Shown: positions 8,577 to 16,535 of the stretch, one piece after another | Position numbering within the stretch: the first letter of the stretch is position 1 | Layout of the letters: the number at the start of each line of letters is the position of its first letter | Assembly: GCF_039645995.1 (NCBI RefSeq) | Contig: NZ_CP147920.1 | Coordinates: 1,922,001 to 1,986,000, forward strand | Source: Sulfurimonas sp. HSL3-1 | GTDB lineage: Bacteria; Campylobacterota; Campylobacteria; Campylobacterales; Sulfurimonadaceae | Direction of reading: 5' to 3' | Length of the DNA: 64,000 bases | Position numbers and translations under genes: made by a program | Notes under the pieces: model-generated | The model's database searches: none | What the model saw: only the letters and a program-made list of their open reading frames with translations | Told to the model about the DNA's origin: nothing

Positions 8577-8630
8577 AGTGTAGGACGCTTGTGTTACTAA
8601 CGTTGCACAGTAGTGAAACAGTAAGATTAC
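8577..8630 (-). promoter_or_regulatory. Pho-type promoter of the duplicated lipoprotein: boxes at four 11-bp phases
   Basis: On the minus strand GTAAT (8630-8626), GTTTC (8619-8615), a weak GTGCA (8608-8604) and GTAAC (8597-8593) sit at exact 11-bp steps. The -10-like TACACT (8582-8577) begins 15 bp after the start of the last box. The phasing equals that of the TonB operon promoter; the third box matches poorly. Confidence 0.7.
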
Positions 8631-8647
8631 AAAGAAATGATTTGGTC

Positions 8648-8690
8648 GTAATTTTTGAGTAACCAAAACGTAACATGCTTTCTATACTGT
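8648..8690 (+). promoter_or_regulatory. Pho-type promoter of the orphan PhoB-like regulator: three 11-bp-phased boxes
   Basis: GTAAT (8648), GTAAC (8659) and GTAAC (8670) are spaced 11 bp apart. A -10 element follows either as TATACT at 8683 (13 bp) or as TACTGT at 8685 (15 bp, the phase used by the other promoters). The site suggests autoregulation or control by the PhoB paralogue. Confidence 0.68.
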
Positions 8691-8724
8691 TCTGCCATAA
8701 AACACTATCTATAAGGTATCTGGT

Positions 8725-9399
8725 ATGAAAGCTACTATCGCCGTCGTCGAGGATGATACGGATCTTCTTGAGCTCCTGGAGTACAGGCTGGGCAAAGAGG
8801 GCTTCGACGTTGTCGGTTTCACCAATACGAAAAACGTGAAGCAGGTGCTGACCGAGGAACCGGTCGACCTGATCATCATGGACCGTAACCTTCCCGATGT
8901 CGAGGGGAGCGAATATATCGCGATGCTCCGCTACCAGGGGCTGAAAACCCCGGTCATCTTTCTCTCGGCCAAGGACAGCAATGCCCAGGTCCAGGAGGGA
9001 TTCCTGCGGGGCGGTGACGACTATATCACCAAGCCTTTTGAAATCGACGAGCTGATCCTGCGGATCAAAGCCGTGCTGCGGCGTACCCGCGGCGAAGAGG
9101 AGGAGCAGGTCGTCACCTACCGCGACATCGAGCTGCACCTGCATTCGCGCGAAGCCTTTATCAGCGGGTTATCCGTCGAACTGACCAAACTGGAGTTCAA
9201 CCTGCTGCGTACCTTCATCGAGAACCGCACCACCGTGCTGCGGCGCGACTACCTGCTCAAAAGCGTCTGGGGGAAAAGCGACAGCTACCAGGGGCGCACG
9301 GTCAACGTCGCCATCAACCGCCTCAAAGAGAAGATCGACCCGGACAAGAGCAAAGACTACATCAAAACCGTCCGCGGCATCGGCTACATGATCCGCTAA
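8725..9399 (+). CDS. Orphan PhoB/OmpR-family response regulator
   Basis: This 224-residue regulator has a receiver domain (acidic pocket E9-D10-D11, phospho-acceptor D53 in IIMDRNLP, conserved K103) and a C-terminal winged helix (about 125-224). It is strikingly similar to the PhoB-like regulator at 13664-14338, with an identical stretch over the recognition helix (TVNVAINRLKEKIDPDKSK). No kinase gene is adjacent. It is divergent from the duplicated lipoprotein and has three Pho-type boxes before it. A duplicated PhoB that reads the same operators is the likely explanation (inference). Confidence 0.9.
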   Translation: MKATIAVVEDDTDLLELLEYRLGKEGFDVVGFTNTKNVKQVLTEEPVDLIIMDRNLPDVEGSEYIAMLRYQGLKTPVIFLSAKDSNAQVQEGFLRGGDDYITKPFEIDELILRIKAVLRRTRGEEEEQVVTYRDIELHLHSREAFISGLSVELTKLEFNLLRTFIENRTTVLRRDYLLKSVWGKSDSYQGRTVNVAINRLKEKIDPDKSKDYIKTVRGIGYMIR

Positions 9400-9471
9400 T
9401 CGGTGCGCCCGCACCGGAAACAACGACAAAAAAATCAAAAAATATTTTTAGACAAGAAGTGAAACGAAAGG

Positions 9472-9591
9472 TAGCGCGGTTCAACTGCGCGCGCCCTGGA
9501 AGAAGTACCCGCGGGGTGTGAGCTCTCTACTGAGGATGCAGCGCAGCGGAATTTCGCAACGCCGTGAGGACAAACACAGCGTTAGCGTAGG
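9472..9591 (-). repeat. Dispersed intergenic repeat, copy A
   Basis: Read on the minus strand it contains CCTACGCTAACGC (9591-9579) and GGGTACTTCTTCC followed by GGGCGCGCGC (within 9510-9487), in the same order as copy B near 48.9 kb. It fills the gap between the orphan regulator and pstB. No gene is visible in it. Confidence 0.55.
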
Positions 9592-9631
9592 TAATTCGGG
9601 CTTAGCCCGTATACCGTCAAGAAAAAGGTGA

Positions 9632-10417
9632 TCAGCCGAACTTGCCGCTGATATACTCCTGGGTCAGTTTTTCCGCCGGGGTGACGAACATCTCGTCAGT
9701 CTTGTTCAGCTCGATCAGCTCCCCAAGATACATAAAGCCCGTATAGTCGCTGACGCGCGCGGCCTGCTGCATGTTGTGCGTCACGATGATGATCGTCACG
9801 CGGTCGCGCAGCTCCATCACCAGCTTTTCGATCCCCTGGGTGGAGATGGGGTCCAGGGCCGAGGTCGGTTCGTCAAAGAGCAGGACATCCGGCTCCACGG
9901 CGATGGCTCGGGCGATACAGAGACGCTGCTGCTGGCCGCCGGAGAGCCCGTTCGCGTCATGTTTGAGACGGTCTTTCACCTCGTCCCAGATCGCGGCGTC
10001 GCGCAGCGCTTTCTCGACACGGTCGGCAAGTTCCGTTTTGTTTTTCAGTCCCTGCAGGCGCATGCCGTAGGCGATGTTGTCGAAGATGCTCATCGGGAAC
10101 GCCGTCGGCTTCTGGAAGATCATTCCGATCTTGATGCGGAGGTTAATCAGGTCCTCCTTGCTCTCGACGATATTGCGCCCTTCGAACATAATCTTGCCGT
10201 CATACGCGTTCCCCGGGTAGAGGTCGTGCATCCGGTTAAAGGAGCGCAGCAGGGTCGTCTTCCCGCATCCGGAAGGTCCGATCAGCGCCGTGACCGAATT
10301 TTTCGCGATCGGCATAGAGATGTTTTTAAGGTTCGGTGACGTGGCACCGGCATAGGTGAAACTGAAATTGTTGACTTCGATCGCCTTCTCGGACGGAATG
10401 TCGATAACGGTCGCCAT
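9632..10417 (-). CDS. pstB: Phosphate ABC transporter ATP-binding protein PstB
   Basis: PstB hydrolyses ATP to drive high-affinity phosphate import through PstC/PstA. The 261-residue product has Walker [10 protein letters not shown] (about residues 42-50), signature LSGGQQQRL, Walker [13 protein letters not shown] and the switch His in IIVTHNM. Length and motifs are standard. It is the last gene of pstC-pstA-pstB, 3 bp after pstA. Confidence 0.97.
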   Translation of the reverse strand: MATVIDIPSEKAIEVNNFSFTYAGATSPNLKNISMPIAKNSVTALIGPSGCGKTTLLRSFNRMHDLYPGNAYDGKIMFEGRNIVESKEDLINLRIKIGMIFQKPTAFPMSIFDNIAYGMRLQGLKNKTELADRVEKALRDAAIWDEVKDRLKHDANGLSGGQQQRLCIARAIAVEPDVLLFDEPTSALDPISTQGIEKLVMELRDRVTIIIVTHNMQQAARVSDYTGFMYLGELIELNKTDEMFVTPAEKLTQEYISGKFG

Positions 10418-10420
10418 AGG

Positions 10421-11263
10421 CTATCTCCCTTTTTTCTTGAGTAGGATCAGACGGCCCAGAATGTTGAGGCCGAGAATAAACATCGAGAGGATGAACGCCG
10501 CGGCCCATCCCATCCGCTGCCAGTCCTCGTAGGGACTGGTTGCGTAGTTGAACATTGTCACCGTCAACGACGCCATCGGTTCATTGAGGTCGTAGTTGAG
10601 GAAGTTGTCGTTGAACGAGGTGAAGAGCAGCGGCGCCGTCTCTCCCCCCACGCGGGCGATCCCCAGCAGGACGCCGGTCAGCACCCCCGCCTTCGCGCCG
10701 CGGTAGACGACCTGCATGATCACCTTGTATTTCGGGGCGCCCAACGCAAAGGCCGCTTCGCGCAGGGTCGAGGGGACAAGCTGGAGCATGTCGTCGGTAG
10801 TGCGCAGGATGATCGGGATCATAATGATCGCCAGCGCGATAACGCCGGCCCATCCGCTGAAGTGCCCCATCGGCAGGACGACAATGGCGTAGACAAAGGA
10901 GCCGATAACGATGCTCGGCGCACTCATCATAATGTCGGAGATATCGCGGATGATCTCGGCGAGCTTCGACTTCTGGCCGTACTCGCTGAGGTAGGTCCCG
11001 GCCAGGATCCCCAGAGGTACCCCGACGAAGGTCGCGACGCCGACAAGGATGAGCTGGCCGATCAGCGCCTGCCGCAGCCCGCTCTCCTCGTAGCCCGGAG
11101 GTGCCCCTTCGAAGATGAAGATGTTCCAGTTGATCGCTTCGATGCCGTTGGCGACGAGGACGTAGAGGATCCAGAAGAGAAATCCTATGCCCACGAGGGC
11201 CGAAAGGCTTGAAAGCCCCAGCACGATTTTATTGATAAGCAGCCGTTTTTGAATCGCGGTCAT
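10421..11263 (-). CDS. pstA: Phosphate ABC transporter permease PstA
   Basis: This 280-residue inner-membrane permease has six predicted helices and the EAA-type loop around LREAAFALGAPKYKVIMQVV (about residues 165-185). It pairs with PstC as the phosphate channel. Its start overlaps the pstC stop by 4 bp, so the two are coupled. Length and motif are typical of PstA. Confidence 0.96.
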   Translation of the reverse strand: MTAIQKRLLINKIVLGLSSLSALVGIGFLFWILYVLVANGIEAINWNIFIFEGAPPGYEESGLRQALIGQLILVGVATFVGVPLGILAGTYLSEYGQKSKLAEIIRDISDIMMSAPSIVIGSFVYAIVVLPMGHFSGWAGVIALAIIMIPIILRTTDDMLQLVPSTLREAAFALGAPKYKVIMQVVYRGAKAGVLTGVLLGIARVGGETAPLLFTSFNDNFLNYDLNEPMASLTVTMFNYATSPYEDWQRMGWAAAFILSMFILGLNILGRLILLKKKGR

Positions 11264-12138
11264 TTTACCTTCCTTGTACGGCGCAAAAAGTAGAACTTGG
11301 CCATCGCGATGATGACGAAGCTCATCACCATCAGGATCAGCGCCAATCCGAAGAGGCTTGAGAAGTAAAGATCCGTATCCGCTTCGGTAAATTCATTGGC
11401 CAGGGTGACAGGAATCGACGTCGCGGGCGCGGTGATGTCGAGGGAGATCTTGTGCACGTTCCCCATGACGAAGGTGACGGCCATCGTCTCGCCGACAGCG
11501 CGCCCGAGGGCCAGGATCAGCGATCCGATGATCCCCGCTTTCGCGTAGGGGATGACGACGTCCTTGATGACGTCCCACTTCGTCGCGCCGAGCGCGTAAG
11601 CGGACTCTTTGAGGATGTCCGGCGTCGTGTTCATCGCGTCGCGGGTCACCGCCGCCATGAACGGCAGGATCATGATCGCAAGAATGATCCCCGCCGTCAG
11701 CATCCCGATGCCAAGACCACCGAAAATATCGCGGATAATCGGTACGAAATAGAAAAGCCCCCACATCCCGTAGATGACCGAGGGGATCGCCGCCAGCAGC
11801 TCGATGGAGACACCGACGGGGGATTTCAGTTTGGCCGGAGCGATTTCGCTCAGGAAGATCGCCACCCCGATGGCGACCGGCACGGCAAAAAGCATCGCCA
11901 GGAAGGTCGAGATCACCGAACCGGCGATCGCGGCGAACCCGCCGAACTTCTCCAGGTTCGGTGCCCATTTGTCCTGCAGGACAAAATCGAAGCCGAAGGC
12001 GGCGAACGCTTCCATCGAGTGCTGGAAAAGCACCGTAAAGATCCAGGCGACGAGCAGCAGTATGGCCACGGCAATAATGCGGGTCGCGTTTGCAAACAGT
12101 TTGTCAATCAGAAGTGTCAAACTTTCTTCTCTCTTCAT
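11260..12138 (-). CDS. pstC: Phosphate ABC transporter permease PstC
   Basis: This 292-residue permease has six helices and the EAA loop LKESAYALGATKWDVIKDVV (about residues 180-200), followed by the family motif GRAVGETMAVTFVMGN. It opens the pstCAB transcription unit, which has its own Pho-type promoter at 12171-12202. This separates it from the phoU-phoB-phoR operon upstream and from pstS, so the Pst genes sit in three transcription units. Confidence 0.96.
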   Translation of the reverse strand: MKREESLTLLIDKLFANATRIIAVAILLLVAWIFTVLFQHSMEAFAAFGFDFVLQDKWAPNLEKFGGFAAIAGSVISTFLAMLFAVPVAIGVAIFLSEIAPAKLKSPVGVSIELLAAIPSVIYGMWGLFYFVPIIRDIFGGLGIGMLTAGIILAIMILPFMAAVTRDAMNTTPDILKESAYALGATKWDVIKDVVIPYAKAGIIGSLILALGRAVGETMAVTFVMGNVHKISLDITAPATSIPVTLANEFTEADTDLYFSSLFGLALILMVMSFVIIAMAKFYFLRRTRKVK

Positions 12139-12170
12139 CGGGTTTGTAGGCCCTTAATATAGTGGGCGCA

Positions 12171-12202
12171 ATGGTAAGTTACAAATGTTACAGAATAATT
12201 AC
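12171..12202 (-). promoter_or_regulatory. Pho-type promoter of pstCAB
   Basis: On the minus strand GTAAT (12202-12198), six bases, GTAAC (12191-12187), then TACCAT (12176-12171) starting 15 bp after the start of the second box. An additional GTAAC lies at 12182-12178 out of phase. Spacing is identical to the pstS and porin promoters. Confidence 0.75.
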
Positions 12203-12233
12203 GACAGGGGTAAAAAGGCCGGCTAAAAGGCCG

Positions 12234-13670
12234 TCACCCCTCCTCGGATTCCTCTGCCGAGAGTGCGGTATCCGACGGCTTCTGCAGCAGGGGAGTGATG
12301 CCGAAACCAAAAGAGGAACCCTCTCCCTCCACACTACTGATCTGAAGCTTCGTGCCGTGCAGTGCAAGGATATAGCTGACGATGGAGAGCCCGAGCCCCA
12401 TCGAATTGTCCCAGGTATTCTTTTCGACGCGGTAGAACTTGCTGCTAATACGCTCGATCTCCTTTGCGGCGATCCCGATCCCGCGGTCGTGTACCCAGAG
12501 CATCCCTTCATGGATCTCAAGATGTACGGCCGATTCGGAGTACTTCATGGCATTGTCAAGCAGATTGGTAACGACCAGGTCGATCATCGTACGGTCCGCT
12601 TCGACGAAGGTGGATGCACAGGAGACTTCCAGCGTGCGGTCTGTGTACTTTTTCGTAATGTTGTTCGCGCACTCCGTTGCCAGTTCGCAGAGGTCAAACC
12701 GGCTGTATGAAGGGGCAAGGTCGTTGTTCTCGAGTTTGACGGAGAGCGACAGGCGGTCAAGCATCGTCGAGATCTTCTGGGCGTTTGCCGTGATCTTCTG
12801 CAAGAAGCGCTGGCGGATCCTGCCGTCTATTTCCGGGTCGTCATAGAGGGTCTCCGCATACCCGACGATCGAGGCGATCGGGTTTTTGAATTCATGGCTG
12901 ATGGCGGAGAGGATATCGTTGCGCTGCTTGTTGATCAGGCGGAGGCGTGCCGTGTACTTGCGCTTCTGACGCTCGCGCTTGGCCAGTTTTTTGACAAGGT
13001 TTTTGAGCAGCAGCGATATCTGCAGGAACTCGGTGAAGTAGCGGGGTTTCACCACCGCCTTGTAGTTCTTGTCGCTGATCTCTTCGAGATAGGCGGAGAG
13101 CTGGGCGATGTCGTAGCGGATCTTGCGGCTCATCCGTATCGCGAGGTAGACCACGACGAGCAGCAGCAGTCCCAACACGGTTGCGAGCCGGAAGAGCAGC
13201 GTATAGAAGTCGTCCAGTACCTTCTGAAGACTGACCGCAAGGCGGAGCGTATAGGGGCTGCCCTGCCAGACGACGCGCTTCGCCACATAGAGAAAGTCGA
13301 TCCCGATCGTATGGGAGAAACGGACGGCCTGGCCGTACTCGCCCTTGGCCGCCGCCATCACCTCTTCGCGGTTGGCATGGTTTTCCATCTCCTCGCGGTT
13401 CGCATCGCTCTCCGCCGCCACGGTGCCGTCGGAGGCGATCACGGTAATACGCTTGCCGATCTGCGGCGCCGTCTCCGCAATATAGCGGTCCATATCCGTG
13501 ACGTACTGCAGGGTCGACTCGATCAGTCCGATCTCCTGCTTGAGACGTACCTCGTAATCGCTGATAACGGACTCTTTGAGGGTGAAGTAACCCACAAAGG
13601 AGGCGATAATTCCCATCAGCGTGAAGATGCCGAGAAACTGGAGGATAAAGGAGTGGTGGATCTTCAGCAA
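12234..13670 (-). CDS. phoR: PhoR-like membrane sensor histidine kinase
   Basis: This 478-residue kinase has a membrane helix at about 8-29, a periplasmic sensor region (about 30-155), a second helix (about 158-180), a dimerisation domain with the phospho-accepting H259 in AISHEFKNP, and an ATPase domain with N, G1 (VHDRGIGI) and G2 (GLGLSIV) boxes. It overlaps the upstream regulator by 7 bp and belongs to phoU-phoB-phoR. Its periplasmic domain is larger than that of E. coli PhoR, which has almost none, so signal sensing may differ, as reported for the Campylobacter PhosS type. Confidence 0.9.
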   Translation of the reverse strand: MLKIHHSFILQFLGIFTLMGIIASFVGYFTLKESVISDYEVRLKQEIGLIESTLQYVTDMDRYIAETAPQIGKRITVIASDGTVAAESDANREEMENHANREEVMAAAKGEYGQAVRFSHTIGIDFLYVAKRVVWQGSPYTLRLAVSLQKVLDDFYTLLFRLATVLGLLLLVVVYLAIRMSRKIRYDIAQLSAYLEEISDKNYKAVVKPRYFTEFLQISLLLKNLVKKLAKRERQKRKYTARLRLINKQRNDILSAISHEFKNPIASIVGYAETLYDDPEIDGRIRQRFLQKITANAQKISTMLDRLSLSVKLENNDLAPSYSRFDLCELATECANNITKKYTDRTLEVSCASTFVEADRTMIDLVVTNLLDNAMKYSESAVHLEIHEGMLWVHDRGIGIAAKEIERISSKFYRVEKNTWDNSMGLGLSIVSYILALHGTKLQISSVEGEGSSFGFGITPLLQKPSDTALSAEESEEG

Positions 13671-14338
13671 AGTGTGTACCCTACTCCGCGTACCGTTTTG
13701 ATGTACTCTTTGCTTTTGTCAGGGTCGATCTTCTCTTTGAGGCGGTTGATGGCGACATTGACGGTGCGGTCCTGGTACACCTCATCGCCTCCCCAGACAT
13801 GCTCGAGGAGGTAATCCCGGTCGAGCACGACGTTCTGGTTTGAGATGAGCGTATGCAGCAGATCGAATTCGAGTTTGGTCAGCGCGATGGGCGTCCCCTC
13901 TATGGTCACCTCCCGCGAAGCGAGGTTGAGCAGGATATCCCGATAGGCGACCACTCCCTCGGAGGGTGTGCCCTTGGTCCGGCGGAGGATCGCGTTGATG
14001 CGCAGCAAAAGCTCTTTCATATTAAAAGGCTTCGTCATGTAGTCGTCCCCGCCGCGCAGGAACCCCTCTTCGATCTCGCTCTCTTTGTTCTTGGCGCTGA
14101 GGTAGATGACGGGGATCTGGACCCCCTCCTTGCGCAGTGAAGCGATAAACTCGCTCCCCTCCGCCCCGGGAAGGTTCCGGTCCATGATCATCAGATCGAC
14201 GGACTCCTCGTCGAGGACGCGGCGGACGTTCTTCGTGTTCACGAAACCGATCGTCTCGAAGCCCTCTTTTTCCAGGTTGTACTCGATGAGTTCGAGCAGA
14301 TCCTCTTCATCTTCAACGATGACTATCGTCGTATGCAT
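13664..14338 (-). CDS. phoB: PhoB/PhosR-like response regulator
   Basis: This 224-residue receiver plus winged-helix regulator carries phospho-acceptor D53 (LMIMDRNLP) and recognition segment TVNVAINRLKEK. I use the ATG at 14338, with GGGAG 11 bases upstream, rather than a GTG at 14350; this also makes it the same length as its paralogue at 8725. It lies between phoU and the kinase, the usual arrangement for the phosphate two-component system, and is the best candidate to bind the phased GTAAY boxes described in this region. Confidence 0.92.
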   Translation of the reverse strand: MHTTIVIVEDEEDLLELIEYNLEKEGFETIGFVNTKNVRRVLDEESVDLMIMDRNLPGAEGSEFIASLRKEGVQIPVIYLSAKNKESEIEEGFLRGGDDYMTKPFNMKELLLRINAILRRTKGTPSEGVVAYRDILLNLASREVTIEGTPIALTKLEFDLLHTLISNQNVVLDRDYLLEHVWGGDEVYQDRTVNVAINRLKEKIDPDKSKEYIKTVRGVGYTLC

Positions 14339-14357
14339 TGCGTTTCCCACTCCCTTG

Positions 14358-15026
14358 TCAATAGCTCTGAAGTTTTCCGCCTTTTTGTTCGAACATCAGC
14401 AGGTTGGCGACGTTCACGGCACGATCACATACCCGTTCCAACTTGCGCAGCGTTCCGAGCATACGCACATATTCGGCGGAGAGCTCGTGTTCGGAAATGA
14501 TCATTGACATGATATCTTTTTCCAGGATCGCGAAGAGGTCATCGTTCTTGCTCTCTTCGACCATGACCTTGCGGTAGGTCTCTTCGACATCGCAGTTCGC
14601 GATATCCGACACGCAGGTGTGAATACAGGCCAGGGCGTTGACGACGCTCTTGTGCAGCTGGACGATCGCGTTGTCAAACGGCTCGAGATCGCAGTCGCTC
14701 TGCAGAAGCTCACGGATGCGGCGGGCATACTTTTTCGTTCCTTCCGCGATGCGCACCAGCTCGTTCGTCATCTTGAGGTAGGCGACCAGCCCCCGCAGCT
14801 CCTGGGCTTCCGGACCGAACAGCGCAAAGGTCTTGACGATCTCGTTATCGACGGTATTGCCGTCGTTTTCGATCATCTTCAATGTGTCTGTCGCCGCTTC
14901 GAAGCCTTCTGCACTCTTGGCCGTATACGCCTCAAGGGCCATACGGTTCGCCGTGACCTCTTTTTGAATGATCTCGGCAATCATCCCCTGAATCTCGCGC
15001 AACTTTGTTTCGTAGCGTGGAAGCAT
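14358..15026 (-). CDS. phoU: Phosphate transport regulator PhoU
   Basis: This 222-residue all-helical protein has two three-helix-bundle repeats (about residues 10-100 and 115-205). PhoU links the Pst transporter to the PhoR kinase and represses the regulon when phosphate is plentiful. It is the first gene of phoU-phoB-phoR and is transcribed divergently from pstS. Metal-binding E/D motifs of PhoU repeats are only partly conserved. Confidence 0.9.
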   Translation of the reverse strand: MLPRYETKLREIQGMIAEIIQKEVTANRMALEAYTAKSAEGFEAATDTLKMIENDGNTVDNEIVKTFALFGPEAQELRGLVAYLKMTNELVRIAEGTKKYARRIRELLQSDCDLEPFDNAIVQLHKSVVNALACIHTCVSDIANCDVEETYRKVMVEESKNDDLFAILEKDIMSMIISEHELSAEYVRMLGTLRKLERVCDRAVNVANLLMFEQKGGKLQSY

Positions 15027-15130
15027 GCTTATCCTTACTTTCTTTCAGATAGTGTATCACAACTCCGACCCGCGGCGGTATCACCGCTGCGGGGCAGCAG
15101 CTATGCAATATATTTATAAATGACGGCGCG

Positions 15131-15162
15131 ATTATACGAACGCTTGGTAACATAAAGGTTAC
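15131..15162 (-). promoter_or_regulatory. Pho-type promoter of phoU-phoB-phoR
   Basis: On the minus strand GTAAC (15162-15158), GTTAC (15151-15147) at an 11-bp step, then a perfect -10 TATAAT (15136-15131) starting 15 bp after the start of the second box. It lies back to back with the pstS promoter. Confidence 0.75.
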
Positions 15163-15189
15163 AATCCCCGCCGCCGTCCCCCCTGAAGC

Positions 15190-15221
15190 GTAATCATTTT
15201 GTAACCATACGATTTTACAAT
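15190..15221 (+). promoter_or_regulatory. Pho-type promoter of pstS
   Basis: GTAAT (15190-15194), GTAAC (15201-15205) at an 11-bp step, then TACAAT (15216-15221) at +15. The -10 box overlaps the in-frame upstream ATG at 15220, which rules that ATG out as the pstS start. Confidence 0.78.
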
Positions 15222-15249
15222 GCCGACATCACAACACGAAGGATCGTTT

Positions 15250-16254
15250 ATGCTCAAACGCATTGCAACTGCCCTCACGCTTGCATCGCTTGCACTGACC
15301 TCCGCCGCTGCCGCCGACAAGATCAGCGGCGCCGGCGCCTCATTCCCTGCCCCGCTCTATTATGACTGGGCTTTCAACTACGGCAAAGAGACCCACAGCC
15401 GCGTCAACTACCAGTCCATCGGTTCCGGCGGCGGGATCAAGCAGATTACGAACCGTATCGTCGACTTTGGTGCTTCCGACAAACCCCTCAAGACCAAGGA
15501 GCTGAACAAAGCGAAACTGCTCCAGTTCCCGGCCGTCATCGGCGCCATCGTCGTTGCCTACAACCTCCCGGGGATCGCCGACGAGCAGCTCAAACTCTCC
15601 AACAGCATTGTCGCCGACATCTTCGCCGGCAAGATCACGATGTGGAACGATCCTGCCATCGCAGCAGAGAATAAAGGGCTGGAACTCCCGAACCAGAAGA
15701 TCATCGTCGTCCACCGCTCTGACGGTTCGGGCACGACGTACAACTTCACCTACTACCTGACAAAGAGCTCTGAGAACTGGGCGAACAACTACGGTGCCGG
15801 CAAGGCGATCGACTGGGCTGTCGGTATGGGCGGTAAAGGAAACGAAGGTGTCTCCAACCTCCTGAAACAGACCCCGTACACGATCGGCTACATCGAAAGC
15901 GCCTACAAAGAGAAGAACCACCTCGCCGCGGCAACGCTGCAGACGGCGAACGGCAAGTGGGTTACGGCGCGTGAAGAGAACTTCAAGGCGGCGGCACAGT
16001 ACGCCAGCTGGACAAAAGAAGACAACTTCTACGCCCTGCTCGCTCTCCAGCCCGGCGACACTTCCTACCCGATTGTCGCGGCGACTTTCATTCTCCTGCC
16101 GAAAGAGAAACCGGCCATGGACAAGAAAGTGACCGCTTTCTTCGACTATGCCTTCAAAAAGGGTGACGAAAGTGCGAAAAAGCTCGGATACATCCCGCTG
16201 CCCGAAAGCACAAAGCAGATGATCCGCGACTACTGGACAGCCAACATCAAATAA
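15250..16254 (+). CDS. pstS: Periplasmic phosphate-binding protein PstS
   Basis: This high-affinity phosphate receptor for PstCAB is 334 residues including a signal peptide (MLKRIATALTLASLALTSAAAA). Ligand-loop motifs are visible: GAGASFPAPLY, SIGSGGGIKQI, FGASDKPL and HRSDGSGTTYNF. The start at 15250 has AAGGA about 8 bases upstream; an in-frame ATG at 15220 lies inside the promoter -10 and is rejected. It is transcribed alone, divergent from phoU. Confidence 0.97.
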   Translation: MLKRIATALTLASLALTSAAAADKISGAGASFPAPLYYDWAFNYGKETHSRVNYQSIGSGGGIKQITNRIVDFGASDKPLKTKELNKAKLLQFPAVIGAIVVAYNLPGIADEQLKLSNSIVADIFAGKITMWNDPAIAAENKGLELPNQKIIVVHRSDGSGTTYNFTYYLTKSSENWANNYGAGKAIDWAVGMGGKGNEGVSNLLKQTPYTIGYIESAYKEKNHLAAATLQTANGKWVTAREENFKAAAQYASWTKEDNFYALLALQPGDTSYPIVAATFILLPKEKPAMDKKVTAFFDYAFKKGDESAKKLGYIPLPESTKQMIRDYWTANIK

Positions 16255-16257
16255 CCA

Positions 16258-16281
16258 GGGGATTCCCCCCTCTCTTTTTTT
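16258..16281 (+). terminator. Probable terminator of pstS
   Basis: A short GGGG-ATT-CCCC stem right after the stop is followed by CCTCTCTTTTTTT. A stronger GGCGGC/GCCGCC hairpin follows at 16284-16300 but without a T run on this strand. Confidence 0.45.
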
Positions 16282-16473
16282 GCGGCGGCTTCGTGCCGCC
16301 GATTCTCCTTACAAAGCGCTCCCTGCGGGCCGCTTCACTCCTTTAAAAACACCACTTCAATCGTTTCTGCCCGAAAGCACCGTGTGCTATACTGAACCCG
16401 ATACGGTTCATTGCTGCACAACCGCATCCGGTTACACGACAGTCGCGCTTTGGTTACACTAGGACACAGCATT

Positions 16474-16505
16474 GTAATCTTTATGTAACCTACCTGCTTT
16501 ACAAT
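16474..16505 (+). promoter_or_regulatory. Pho-type promoter of the first porin
   Basis: GTAAT (16474-16478), GTAAC (16485-16489) at an 11-bp step and TACAAT (16500-16505) at +15. The layout is identical to pstS. The rest of 16282-16473 shows no gene. Confidence 0.76.
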
Positions 16506-16535
16506 TCCCGCAACTTATTTAAGAGGAACCGAAAA

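Noticed and set aside
6326-8662. 778-codon plus-strand frame opposite the duplicated lipoprotein
   Set aside because: Its apparent repeats only mirror the duplication on the other strand; the minus-strand protein has a signal peptide and a ribosome site.
9401-9416. Terminator after the orphan regulator
   Set aside because: CGGTGC/GCACCG forms a stem but is followed by A-rich, not T-rich, sequence on the coding strand.
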